A DNA stretch of 64,000 nt from Enterovibrio norvegicus FF-33. GTDB taxonomy: Bacteria > Pseudomonadota > Gammaproteobacteria > Enterobacterales > Vibrionaceae. The stretch lies in the NCBI RefSeq assembly GCF_000286835.2, contig NZ_AJYD02000038.1:822751-886750 (forward strand). Reading direction: 5' to 3'. Below the pieces are notes generated by a model, which was not told where the DNA came from, made no database searches, and saw nothing but the letters and a program-made list of their open reading frames with translations. The position numbers and the translations under genes were made by a program. This document shows positions 16,538-25,148 of this stretch, one piece after another (position 1 is the first letter of the stretch; every line of letters begins with the position of its first letter).

Positions 16538-17398
16538 TTACCCCATTGTCTTAACGAAGGATTGTCGAGTCAGCTTCAAGCCGCCCCAGACCATCAGTGA
16601 TGACATGCCCAGCAGCAAAATGCCGAACGCAGAGCCTTGTTCCCAGTTGAAGCGAGTGATGAACTGGGTAAATATTTGTTCGGTAAACCACAGGCTGTCT
16701 TTTCCGCCCAGCAATGTTGGGGTGAGGTAATTACCTAACGTCAGCATGAAGACCACAATGCACCCAGCCACAATGCCGCTCATGGCATGGGGTATCACGA
16801 CTTCTCGCATTACATCCCAACTGCTTCCGCCCAAATCATAGGCCGCTTCAATAAGACTGTTATCAAGGCTGTCTAGTGTGGTGACAAGGGGCACGACCAT
16901 AAACAACATGGAGGTGTAGACCAACCCCACCATGATGGTCACATCGTTGTATAGTAGCTCAACGGGTTGATCAACAAGGCCAAGGGTTTGCAGTAAACCG
17001 CTCACTAACCCTGACTCGCGTAACAAGATCATCCAGCCGTAAGATCGCACCAATTCACTGACCCAAAATGGCAGTAAACAGGCGACAAACAGCAAGCTTT
17101 TAGCTTTTCCTTGGCACACCTTGGCAATATAAAAGGCGACTGGAAAGGCGATCACTAAGGTTAGGGCTGTTGCTAACAAGGACATCACCGCGGTGCGCAT
17201 AAAGGTACGCCAGTAAAGAGGCTCACTGAAAAACGTGGCGTAGTTTTCGATACTCAGTACCTTCGCGCCACCGACCGCGCGGTCGTGAATCGAAATAGAA
17301 AACATCTGCATATGAGGCAAGATGATCAGCAGTGTCAGCCAAAGTAGAAAGGGCGTCAGCAGCAGAAACAGGGCAAGTCGGTTACCTCGTTCAATCAT
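16538..17398 (-). CDS. Polyamine-type ABC transporter permease (PotH/PotB-like)
   Basis: A 286-residue polytopic permease of the same importer. The EAA motif is IEAAYDLGGSSWDVMREVVIPHAMSGIVAG near residue 200. The N-terminus (NRLALFLLLTPFLLWLTLLIILPHMQMF) is the typical first helix of PotB/PotH proteins. It follows the ATPase gene with a 9-bp gap and precedes its partner permease by 4 bp. It would form a heterodimeric membrane channel with that partner. Confidence 0.85.
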   Translation of the reverse strand: MIERGNRLALFLLLTPFLLWLTLLIILPHMQMFSISIHDRAVGGAKVLSIENYATFFSEPLYWRTFMRTAVMSLLATALTLVIAFPVAFYIAKVCQGKAKSLLFVACLLPFWVSELVRSYGWMILLRESGLVSGLLQTLGLVDQPVELLYNDVTIMVGLVYTSMLFMVVPLVTTLDSLDNSLIEAAYDLGGSSWDVMREVVIPHAMSGIVAGCIVVFMLTLGNYLTPTLLGGKDSLWFTEQIFTQFITRFNWEQGSAFGILLLGMSSLMVWGGLKLTRQSFVKTMG

Positions 17399-17407
17399 GG
17401 TGGAGTC

Positions 17408-18514
17408 CTATTTCTGTGAGGGTAGGCAGCGAGAAAACTGCGACTGCCAATGCACAAACAGTGCGTCGCCAGGACGTACATGACGAAACGCTTCGGTTTG
17501 CGGTAATTGAACGGAAAATTGCGTTTGGTGCTGTGGGCAATCGACCACCAATTGGCTGCGAGAACCGTCAAACAGGATCTCTTTCACTGCGACATCAAAC
17601 CCGTTGTCGGCAGTCGCAGGCTTGGCGTCTGGAAAAGCAATGCTGATCGCTTCTGGACGCACAAACACATCAGAGCGTTGACCAATTGAAAGCGGGCTTC
17701 CCGCATTGGCCTGCATAATGTCACCGCCTTCGCCTTTCAAGGTAACCACGTTGCCATTGATGGCAGTGACGGTGCCCGTGCGTTGATTATTTTCGCCGAC
17801 AAATTTGGCGACAAATGCGGTGGAAGGTGAATAGTAAAGGTCCTGCGGTGTGCCGAGTTGTTCAAACTGGCCGTTGTTCATTACGGCGACTTGGTCGGAC
17901 ATGACCAAGGCTTCTGATTGGTCGTGGGTGATGTAAACAAAGGTGGTACCAAATTCTTGTTGTAAGTGTTTCAGTTCCACTTTCATTTGTTCGCGCAGTT
18001 TTAAATCCAGCGCGCCGAGAGGTTCATCAAGCAAAAGTACGTCAGGGTTTAATACCAGACACCGCGCGATGGCTATACGCTGTTTTTGACCGCCAGAAAG
18101 CTGGGAAATCTGCTTTGGACCACTGCCAGAAAGTCCCACGCGCGCGAGCACTTCATCGATTTTCTTTTTAATTTCATGCGACGGCGTTTTGCGGCGGCGA
18201 AGCCCATAGCCAATGTTTTCAGCCACGGTCATGGTGGGGAAAAGGGCCAAATGCTGAAACACCATATTGACGGGGCGTCGATTTGGGCTGATATCGTTTA
18301 CTCGTTTCCCTTTAATAAAAATGTCGCCATGACTGGCTTGCTCAAACCCGGCAAGCATTCTTAGCAGGGTGGTTTTTCCGCAACCTGATGGGCCGAGAAT
18401 GGAGAAGAAGCTGCCGTTAGGCACGGTGAAATCAATGTTGTCTACGGCCGTGAAATCGGCGAAGGCTTTGGTCAATGCCCGGCATTCGAGATCCGGGATA
18501 GGGTGTTCTGTCAT
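17408..18514 (-). CDS. Polyamine-type ABC transporter ATPase (PotG/PotA-like)
   Basis: A 368-residue ATP-binding subunit. It shows Walker A GPSGCGKTT (residues 40-48), signature LSGGQKQR, Walker B VLLLDEP and the switch histidine in VYITHDQSE. The C-terminal 120 residues form a TOBE-like domain, as in PotA, PotG and MalK. It energises the two permeases encoded downstream. It is separated from the upstream binding-protein gene by about 130 bp containing a stable hairpin, which probably lowers its expression relative to the binding protein. Confidence 0.9.
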   Translation of the reverse strand: MTEHPIPDLECRALTKAFADFTAVDNIDFTVPNGSFFSILGPSGCGKTTLLRMLAGFEQASHGDIFIKGKRVNDISPNRRPVNMVFQHLALFPTMTVAENIGYGLRRRKTPSHEIKKKIDEVLARVGLSGSGPKQISQLSGGQKQRIAIARCLVLNPDVLLLDEPLGALDLKLREQMKVELKHLQQEFGTTFVYITHDQSEALVMSDQVAVMNNGQFEQLGTPQDLYYSPSTAFVAKFVGENNQRTGTVTAINGNVVTLKGEGGDIMQANAGSPLSIGQRSDVFVRPEAISIAFPDAKPATADNGFDVAVKEILFDGSRSQLVVDCPQHQTQFSVQLPQTEAFRHVRPGDALFVHWQSQFSRCLPSQK

Positions 18515-18599
18515 GAAAGTACCGCCAATTGGTTCAGACTAGGTCACAATATGGGTCAACAAAAACGACCAAAAACATGCGATAAAGAGTGTGATAGAA

Positions 18600-18624
18600 A
18601 CGGCCTGTGCGGATCACAGGCCGT
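18600..18624 (-). terminator. Intercistronic hairpin after the binding-protein gene
   Basis: Perfect 10-bp arms ACGGCCTGTG and CACAGGCCGT flank a five-base loop with no T run. In ABC importer operons such a hairpin stabilises the upstream message or partially attenuates transcription, giving excess binding protein. Confidence 0.65.
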
Positions 18625-18642
18625 GATGGGAGACTAACGAGC

Positions 18643-19707
18643 TTAGTTTGCTGCTTTCACGCGATCGAGCACCAAGCCTTCCATTTCTTCTAAACCAGCA
18701 GGCACAGTTGGATACCATTTGATGTTATCGATGTCTGCTTGCGGGAAGCTGGTTTGGAACTGGGCTTTTGCGGTGTCGTTGACAAAATTATCTGCACCTT
18801 TAGACGCAGTAAAGTTGCCTGCTGACTCAGTGATTTTTGCGGCAACCTCAGGCTGGTTAACGAAGTTAATCCACTGGTAAGCGGCATCAACCGCTTTGGA
18901 TTTTCTTGGAATCGCGAAGGTATCAATCCAGCCTAGCGCACCAGAAGCAGGGGCGACAAAATTGATGTCAGCATTGTCTCTGTTTACTTTCCATCCACCT
19001 GCATCCCACGCCATTGCACCAACCACTTCACCAGAACGCACAAGGTTGAGCAGCTCATCACCGCCTGACCAATACGCTTTCACGTTGGGTTTGCACTCGA
19101 CCAGCTTCGCTTCTACTTTGTCCAAAATGGCTTTGTATTTAGCCGGATCGCTGTAGGCGGCAAACGGGTCTTCTCCCATGGCAAATGCGAAGCCTATTAA
19201 GGTTGGTCGCTTGAGGCGATAAGACACTTTGCCTTCGTACTGTTTATTACACAGATCGGTGTAATCTTTGATCATGCCTGCGTTTTTGGTGTTTATGACC
19301 AAGCCGCTGGTACCCCAAATGTGTGGTACACCATAAACCTCACCATCTAGTGCCGTGTTTTTCTTGGTGGCGTCTACCATGGAAGGGATCAACAGTGCCG
19401 TGTCGACCTTGCTCATATCGATAGGCTGATAGATACCAAAATCACGTTGTGCGCCGGTAATACGGTCCTGACTTGGTTGAACGAGATCAAAGCCTGAGCC
19501 GCGCGTTGCGCGCAGTTTTGAAATCATATCTTCATTGTTTGATTTGGTGACTTTGACTTCAATACCCGTTTCTTTCTCGAACTGGTCAATCACTTCTTGC
19601 GGTGCATACCCCCCCCACGTCAACAGGCGAAGGGTTTCAGCATTGACAGCTTGCGCAGAGAGCAATGTTCCTGCTGCAAGCGCAACAGTGAGTTTTAAGC
19701 TATTCAT
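18643..19707 (-). CDS. Periplasmic polyamine-type substrate-binding protein (PotF/PotD-like)
   Basis: A 354-residue protein with a Sec signal peptide (MNSLKLTVALAAGTLLSAQAVNAE). The mature protein begins TLRLLTWGGYAP, the standard first strand of PotD/PotF proteins. Further family features are GVPHIWGTSGLVIN, YWSGGDELLNLVRSGEV and GWIDTFAIPRKSK. It is the first gene of the importer unit and delivers the ligand to the permease pair. Ligand choice (putrescine, spermidine or another amine) cannot be fixed from sequence. A CRP-like site lies about 170 bp upstream. Confidence 0.88.
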   Translation of the reverse strand: MNSLKLTVALAAGTLLSAQAVNAETLRLLTWGGYAPQEVIDQFEKETGIEVKVTKSNNEDMISKLRATRGSGFDLVQPSQDRITGAQRDFGIYQPIDMSKVDTALLIPSMVDATKKNTALDGEVYGVPHIWGTSGLVINTKNAGMIKDYTDLCNKQYEGKVSYRLKRPTLIGFAFAMGEDPFAAYSDPAKYKAILDKVEAKLVECKPNVKAYWSGGDELLNLVRSGEVVGAMAWDAGGWKVNRDNADINFVAPASGALGWIDTFAIPRKSKAVDAAYQWINFVNQPEVAAKITESAGNFTASKGADNFVNDTAKAQFQTSFPQADIDNIKWYPTVPAGLEEMEGLVLDRVKAAN

Positions 19708-20258
19708 CTTTCGTTCCTTTTGATGGGGGACAGCGTAGGCATCATCCTTGCTGTTCGGAGCTAACTTGGCACGTCTGCTTCGAACGGTACGAATATCTTG
19801 TTACGTTTTTTTTACAAGTTAGTGAAATAGCTATGATCTAAAGCGGAAGAAATAACCAATAAGCGATCTCACATCTGTGAACGTAATCACGCGGTAGGGC
19901 CAACATTTATCTTTAATTATTAATTGGTTGACCGTGTCTTAGTAGCGATGCGTTTGATTTGAGAGTGAAAGGGGGTGATAAAATAAGGAAAGGTGGAATA
20001 GACATTGATTGACTTGAGTCATGCATCGGCTCCTGTCGGACATACCAGCATATTTTTGTGTGAGACGACCAAGCCAGATAGTCGCGCAACACTTGTATAC
20101 TTAATCACATGGCGTAGCGTTACCGATCACTTTTCGGTGATCCTTGTTTTGCACACTCGTGTATTGAAAATCATACTCATGAACAGTGACATGCTCTTTG
20201 CTACCGAAATGCTGAAAGGAGTTTGTTTATTCCAAATGTAAGCAATAAGAGGTGCGTC
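19708..20258. other. Intergenic region between the importer operon and the DUF3081 gene
   Basis: About 550 bp. It holds a CRP-like site (19877-19892) and a small GATCAC/GTGATC hairpin around 20126-20144 followed by a short T-rich stretch. A 78-codon frame at 20005-20241 starts at TTG, has no recognisable sequence and is not called. Confidence 0.45.
19877..19892. promoter_or_regulatory. CRP-like binding site upstream of the importer operon
   Basis: TGTGA-acgtaa-TCACG matches nine of ten positions of the CRP core TGTGA-N6-TCACA. It is about 170 bp before the binding-protein start, so activation would need a promoter well upstream. Confidence 0.4.
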
Positions 20259-20534
20259 ATGAAAAATGAACTCAACATTGCCAAGTTGTTGGCGGCGTTC
20301 GAAGTGATTATGGAAAAAGGCGAAACGACTGAATTTGGTAAACGCTATCAAGGGGTTGAAGCATCAACTGACTATGATGGATATAACGTGTATTTGAAGG
20401 GCAATGGTGTTGAATTGCATATTGGATTTCACAACATTTATGATCTTAAGTATGACCAGGCTCATCTCAAGGACAGCTTTTTGAAGAAAATCGATAGTCT
20501 GCTTCAGGATACGCCCGCGGGTGATCATCGGTAA
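20259..20534 (+). CDS. DUF3081-like small protein
   Basis: A 91-residue cytoplasmic protein. The pattern AFEVIMEKGETTEFGKRYQGVEASTDYDGYNVYL resembles the DUF3081 family found in Vibrio and relatives; this assignment is from memory of the family. The function is unknown. Start ATG 20259 follows AGAGGTG; the frame is open upstream to 20223 without another ribosome-binding site. Its stop codon abuts a large terminator hairpin. Confidence 0.65.
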   Translation: MKNELNIAKLLAAFEVIMEKGETTEFGKRYQGVEASTDYDGYNVYLKGNGVELHIGFHNIYDLKYDQAHLKDSFLKKIDSLLQDTPAGDHR

Positions 20535-20594
20535 AAAAAGTCCGGACTCTGAAGTGACCCCGTAAAGTTGGACATTTCACTCTCCGGACTTTTT
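20535..20594 (+). terminator. Large terminator hairpin with an IS-end-like loop
   Basis: The arms AAAAAGTCCGGA and TCCGGACTTTTT are perfect. Pairing continues with TGAAGTG against CATTTCA. The loop region GTGACCCCGTAAAGTTGGAC resembles the terminal repeat of IS3-family (IS150-group) elements. It can terminate both the DUF3081 gene and the convergent acyltransferase gene. Confidence 0.8.
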
Positions 20595-20622
20595 ATCTTT
20601 AGCAGACGGCGAGTTTTATTAA

Positions 20623-21690
20623 CTAGGCTGCTTTGGTGCGCGGGATCTGGTGAGGTTTACTGTTATTCATTTGGACTAGAAAGCGTGTGAAAGGCAGCTT
20701 TTCCAACAAGAAAACCAATCCAAATGAGAGTAAAACAGTCAATGGCGCGAGCAACATATCTTTAACAGGTCCTTCGATGGCGAAAGCGCCAAGGACGTTA
20801 AACAACACAATCATCACAACAAAGTGCGCCACATAAACGCCCAGAACACGCTGACTCAAAGCAAACGTCACGGGTGAATTCCCCCACGTTGGGTGATTGA
20901 GTAGCAGACTAAAAATACCGATGGCCATGATTGGCGTACCTAGCAAGAAGTCATGTGTTGCCATCCAAATATCGTATTGACTGAGCAATGCCCCTTCTGC
21001 CAAACATAATGACAACCCACCCAAGAACATTGCTACTGATACCTTTGTTGAAAATGTTATGTTTCGACGACGTAATTCGAAGCCCGCGACAACCATCAGC
21101 AAGCTAAAGAAGGGACCATTGCGGGTGAAAATTGGCGCCTCACCTTCCATGATGGGTTGATAGCTTCCCGCACCTAGGCCCCACATATAGAGACCGAGGG
21201 CCAATGGTACCATTAAGGATTGCTGCTTGAATCTGATGAGTAATGCAATGATGCCAAGGGCACAAAGTAACCCTGGAATGTACCAAAGATGAACCATGCC
21301 ACCTTCAAATAACGTATTCAGGGGTGAGTCTAATAGAAAGTTCCAGTATCCAATACGAGCAGCTAGATAGCCTTCTGTCATCGCCACATCGAAACGAAAT
21401 GGGATTAACAAATAGATAGCACTCCACGCTAACCAGATAGCCACCAGAGGTTTGGCATAATGTGAGAATGTCTTAGACGGTGCCTGAGTCAGTTTGGGCT
21501 GGGTAAAGTACCCCGTCAGCAAAAAGAAGAAAGGAACCGCAAAACGAGACAGTTGATTGATGACATCAGAGAGAATATTGATGTTCTGGCTGTAAGCGTC
21601 ACCACGCAAAGGCCCAGCATGGATAATGACCACGGCAAATATTGCCAACAGGCGTCCCATCTCCAACGATGAAATACGGGCGGAAGACAT
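20623..21690 (-). CDS. Acyltransferase-3 family membrane protein
   Basis: A 355-residue protein with about ten hydrophobic segments, starting SLEMGRLLAIFAVVIIHAG with the conserved histidine of the acyltransferase-3 (OafA/YrhL) family in helix 1. FFFLLTGYF is another family block. Members transfer acetyl or other acyl groups to sugars or glycans exported across the inner membrane. There is no polysaccharide cluster nearby, so the target is unknown. It is divergent from fusA, and its end faces the shared terminator at 20535-20594. Confidence 0.82.
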   Translation of the reverse strand: MSSARISSLEMGRLLAIFAVVIIHAGPLRGDAYSQNINILSDVINQLSRFAVPFFFLLTGYFTQPKLTQAPSKTFSHYAKPLVAIWLAWSAIYLLIPFRFDVAMTEGYLAARIGYWNFLLDSPLNTLFEGGMVHLWYIPGLLCALGIIALLIRFKQQSLMVPLALGLYMWGLGAGSYQPIMEGEAPIFTRNGPFFSLLMVVAGFELRRRNITFSTKVSVAMFLGGLSLCLAEGALLSQYDIWMATHDFLLGTPIMAIGIFSLLLNHPTWGNSPVTFALSQRVLGVYVAHFVVMIVLFNVLGAFAIEGPVKDMLLAPLTVLLSFGLVFLLEKLPFTRFLVQMNNSKPHQIPRTKAA

Positions 21691-22088
21691 ACAAATTCCT
21701 TAGACGCAAAACTAAGCGCGACTTGCGCAAAAAAGTGCACTGACTATAAGGATTTATTGAACCAAAACTGAGTTATTCCTCTCGATTTTGCGAAGAGGTA
21801 AGGCAAAGTTCGAGTAACTCGGTGCGCATGGTTGAAAAAAAGCCAATCTGTATCCACAAACAAAGTCGTCACTTCTAATGGAATCAGGATTGGGGACAAT
21901 GCCACCTGCATAAACACGCAAGCAGAAAAGAACGCCGGAGATAAACGTGATTGGGTCTGAAATGTGGTTAGAAATACAGCAACATAAACTTAAATTATCT
22001 CGCTGTGTACAACATGTTTCTTTACGCGACAACGCCTGCTATAATCTCCGCCCTTATATAAGCCAGTAATTGTTTATAGAGACGAACA
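21691..22088. other. Intergenic region upstream of fusA
   Basis: Nearly 400 bp between divergent genes. The extended -10 promoter of fusA is at 22037-22045. A 92-codon minus-strand frame at 21754-22032 overlaps that promoter and has no recognisable domain, so it is not called. The frame covers part of a low-complexity stretch without other signals. Confidence 0.5.
22037..22045 (+). promoter_or_regulatory. Extended -10 promoter with GC-rich discriminator for fusA
   Basis: TG-c-TATAAT is a consensus extended -10. The following CTCCGCCC is a GC-rich discriminator, a feature associated with stringent and growth-rate control of translation genes. The predicted start point is near 22052, giving a leader of about 37 bases. 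Confidence 0.65.
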
Positions 22089-24173
22089 ATGACAGATCTA
22101 AGTAAATACAGAAACATTGGTATTTTCGCGCACGTTGATGCGGGTAAAACCACTACTACCGAGCGTATCCTTAAGCTTACCGGTCAAATCCACAAAACTG
22201 GTGAGGTTCACGATGGTGAATCTACTACCGACTTTATGGAACAGGAAGCTGAGCGTGGTATTACCATCCAGTCAGCAGCAGTTAGCTGTTTCTGGAAAGA
22301 CCACCGTTTTAACGTTATCGATACTCCGGGACACGTTGACTTCACTGTAGAAGTTTATCGCTCACTGAAAGTACTTGATGGTGGTATCGGTGTTTTCTGT
22401 GGTTCTGGTGGTGTTGAGCCTCAGTCAGAAACTAACTGGCGCTACGCGAACGAATCAGAAGTTGCACGTATCATCTTCGTTAACAAACTAGACCGTATGG
22501 GTGCAGACTTCTTCCGAGTTGTTAAGCAAACTAAAGACGTGCTAGCTGCTAACCCATTGGTTATGGTTCTACCAATCGGTATCGAAGACGAATTCTGCGG
22601 TGTTGTAGACCTTCTGACTCGTAAAGCATACGTTTGGGATGACTCAGGTCTTCCTGAAAACTACGAGATCACAGATGTTCCTGAGAACATGCTTGATCAA
22701 GTAGAAGAATACCGTGAGATGCTAGTCGAAACTGCTGTTGAGCAAGACGACGACCTGATGGAAGCATACATGGAAGGCGAAGAGCCATCTATTGAGCAGC
22801 TTAAAGCATGTATCCGTAAGGGTACTCGCACAATGGATTTCTTCCCAGCTTACTGTGGTTCTGCTTTCAAGAACAAAGGTATGCAACTAATTCTTGATGC
22901 TGTTGTTGATTACCTTCCTTCTCCAACTGAAGTTGATCCACAACCACTGATGGACGAAAACGGCGAAGAAAATGGCGAGCACGCTATTGTTTCTGCTGAC
23001 GAAACTTTCAAAGCGCTGGCATTCAAAATCATGGATGACCGCTTTGGTGCACTAACATTCGTACGTATTTACTCAGGTAAACTGAACAAGGGTGACACCA
23101 TCCTTAACTCGTTTACTGGTAAAACTGAGCGTGTTGGCCGTATGGTTGAGATGCAAGCAGATGACCGTAACGAACTAACTAGCGCACAAGCTGGTGATAT
23201 CATCGCTATCGTTGGTATGAAAAACGTGCAGACTGGTCACACTCTGTGTGATCCTAAGCACCAAGTTACGCTTGAGCCAATGATCTTCCCAGTGCCAGTA
23301 ATCTCAATCGCAGTTGCTCCTAAAGACAAAGGCGGTTCTGAGAAAATGGGTATCGCAATCGGTAAAATGGTTGCAGAAGATCCAACGTTCCAAGTTGAAA
23401 CTGATGAAGAAACTGGTGAAACCATCCTGAAAGGTATGGGCGAACTTCACCTAGACATCAAAGTTGATATCTTGAAGCGTACTTACGGTGTAGACCTAAC
23501 TGTTGGTCAACCACAAGTTGCTTACCGTGAAACTATCACTAAAGCTGTTGAAGATAGCTACACGCACAAGAAACAGTCTGGTGGTTCTGGTCAGTTCGGT
23601 AAGATCGACTACATCATGAAGCCAGGCGAAGTTGGTTCAGGTTTCTCGTTCAAGTCTTCTGTAGTGGGCGGTAACGTTCCTAAAGAATTCTGGCCTGCAA
23701 TCGAGAAAGGCTTCAAAGGCATGATGGATACTGGTGTTCTTGCTGGTTTCCCTGTACTTGATGTTGAAATCGAGCTACTTGACGGTGGCTTCCACGCAGT
23801 CGATTCATCTGCAGTAGCATTTGAAATCGCAGCGAAAGGTGCATTCCGTCAATCTATGCCTAAAGCGGGTGCTCAACTTCTAGAGCCAATCATGGCTGTA
23901 GACGTGTTCACTCCAGATGACCATGTTGGTGATGTAATCGGTGACCTTAACCGTCGTCGTGGCATGATCAAAGACCAAATGGCTGGCGTAACGGGTGTTC
24001 GTGTTAAAGCGGACGTACCATTGTCAGAAATGTTTGGTTACATCGGTACCCTACGTACAATGACTTCAGGTCGCGGCCAATTCTCTATGGAATTTGCACA
24101 TTACGCACCTTGTCCTGCGAACGTTGCTGAAAAAGTTATTGCTGACGTTAAAGCGCTTAACGCTAAGAAGTAA
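22089..24173 (+). CDS. fusA: Elongation factor G, second (stand-alone) type
   Basis: A 694-residue translational GTPase with all G motifs: G1 [10 protein letters not shown]2 region [10 protein letters not shown]3 DTPGH and G4 NKLD. Domains II-V follow to the end. It catalyses ribosomal translocation and, with RRF, ribosome recycling. It lies alone, not in the rpsL-rpsG-fusA-tufA operon, and its sequence ([13 protein letters not shown] in the G domain) differs from the str-operon type. It is therefore probably the second EF-G that Vibrionaceae carry. Codon use looks strongly biased, consistent with high expression, and the promoter has a translation-gene discriminator. Whether it works in elongation, recycling or both is not shown by the sequence. 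Confidence 0.92.
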   Translation: MTDLSKYRNIGIFAHVDAGKTTTTERILKLTGQIHKTGEVHDGESTTDFMEQEAERGITIQSAAVSCFWKDHRFNVIDTPGHVDFTVEVYRSLKVLDGGIGVFCGSGGVEPQSETNWRYANESEVARIIFVNKLDRMGADFFRVVKQTKDVLAANPLVMVLPIGIEDEFCGVVDLLTRKAYVWDDSGLPENYEITDVPENMLDQVEEYREMLVETAVEQDDDLMEAYMEGEEPSIEQLKACIRKGTRTMDFFPAYCGSAFKNKGMQLILDAVVDYLPSPTEVDPQPLMDENGEENGEHAIVSADETFKALAFKIMDDRFGALTFVRIYSGKLNKGDTILNSFTGKTERVGRMVEMQADDRNELTSAQAGDIIAIVGMKNVQTGHTLCDPKHQVTLEPMIFPVPVISIAVAPKDKGGSEKMGIAIGKMVAEDPTFQVETDEETGETILKGMGELHLDIKVDILKRTYGVDLTVGQPQVAYRETITKAVEDSYTHKKQSGGSGQFGKIDYIMKPGEVGSGFSFKSSVVGGNVPKEFWPAIEKGFKGMMDTGVLAGFPVLDVEIELLDGGFHAVDSSAVAFEIAAKGAFRQSMPKAGAQLLEPIMAVDVFTPDDHVGDVIGDLNRRRGMIKDQMAGVTGVRVKADVPLSEMFGYIGTLRTMTSGRGQFSMEFAHYAPCPANVAEKVIADVKALNAKK

Positions 24174-24195
24174 TTCTTACTAAGTCAGTAATACT

Positions 24196-24229
24196 AAAAA
24201 ACCCGCACGCGAAAGCCTGCGGGTTTTTT
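24196..24229 (+). terminator. Rho-independent terminator of fusA
   Basis: Stem AAAAAACCCGCA/TGCGGGTTTTTT with an inner GC/GC pair and gaaa loop. It could also serve the convergent DUF302 gene. Confidence 0.9.
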
Positions 24230-24266
24230 GTTTTTCGTTTTTGAAAAACAGTCGATCAATCCATCG

Positions 24267-24737
24267 CTATTGAGGTGAAGGTTGAGTGGCCAATTTTGCT
24301 AAAGAGAGCAACGCTTTTTCTACCTTTTTAACAGACATTCCACAGTCTTCAATACGATGCCGCTCTGCTACATAGGTAGGGTTGTTGTAGCCTAACCACA
24401 CTTCTCCTTTAGCATCTTCCCAAATCAGTGCTTTTTGCGGAAGATCGATACCCACTGTTTGACTACACACCATCATCGGTGTGCCAACTTTAGGGTTACC
24501 AAAGATGACTAACTCCGTTGGGCGTAATGACATACCTGCATTTTTTGCTCCTTCTGCGTGATTCACGCGTCCGATAACATTGAGTCCACGGGCTTTGGCG
24601 GCGACGATTAGTCGTTCTGTCGTAATGGGGACACTGTATTGGCTTTGAATCTGAACCATTCCTTCTTGAGCATGAGCTAAAGAAGGAAAAGCGATGAAAG
24701 CAGCCAAAAGTGCTAAAAGTCCGAAATTCAATTTCAT
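24267..24737 (-). CDS. Exported DUF302 family protein
   Basis: A 156-residue protein with a Sec signal peptide (MKLNFGLLALLAAFIAFPSLAHA). The mature part shows the DUF302 pattern: TTERLIVAAKARGLNVIGRVNHAEGAKNAGMSLRPTELVIFGNPKVGTPMM, followed by GIDLPQKALIWEDAKGEVWLGYNNP. The family is periplasmic or membrane-associated, of unknown role. Two cysteines in the mature part could form a disulfide. It is transcribed alone and converges on fusA. Confidence 0.85.
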   Translation of the reverse strand: MKLNFGLLALLAAFIAFPSLAHAQEGMVQIQSQYSVPITTERLIVAAKARGLNVIGRVNHAEGAKNAGMSLRPTELVIFGNPKVGTPMMVCSQTVGIDLPQKALIWEDAKGEVWLGYNNPTYVAERHRIEDCGMSVKKVEKALLSLAKLATQPSPQ

Positions 24738-25148
24738 AGTCGAATCCTTAATGCGAATACCTTAACGATAAAGCGAATAAATTAAGGCGCTACTCACCCG
24801 TTGATGAGTTGAGTAGAACTGCATGCCGACACATAAAGACTAGCAAATTGTGCAAAGTGTCACTGAAATACATAAAAGAATAATCAACTTAGGTGGGATT
24901 TAGAGCGTTTGTGATGAATGCATTACGATTTCTTATTAATCAGATAGGGTTTGTATGGCATATGTACAGTCGAAAATAGACAGATTCAGCGTTTGAACGA
25001 TGTACGCGGAGACAGCAAAAAATGCGAACAAAGCATTAAGTAGTCGGCATGAATTGTGATTTATATTCGTATTTCAATTGGTTAATCGTGAGCTACTGCG
25101 TAAAGGTCTCCAGTAGGAGATCAGGAGACCTTCATGTGTTCGCGAGTG
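24738..25148. other. Intergenic region between DUF302 and the phosphodiesterase gene
   Basis: About 410 bp. A 7-bp inverted repeat (CTACTCA 24790, TGAGTAG 24810) lies about 55-80 bp upstream of the DUF302 start and might be an operator. A terminator-like hairpin for the upstream gene is at 25103-25132. No gene is supported. Confidence 0.45.
25103..25132 (-). terminator. Hairpin after the large phosphodiesterase gene
   Basis: Perfect 9-bp arms AAGGTCTCC/GGAGACCTT flank a 12-base loop, just past the stop codon. The T run is short (TTT). Confidence 0.6.

Noticed and set aside
20005..20241. 78-codon frame upstream of the DUF3081 gene
   Set aside because: It starts at TTG without a ribosome-binding site and has no recognisable sequence; a small hairpin lies within it.
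21754..22032. 92-codon minus-strand frame upstream of fusA
   Set aside because: It covers the fusA promoter and lacks domain or translation signals.
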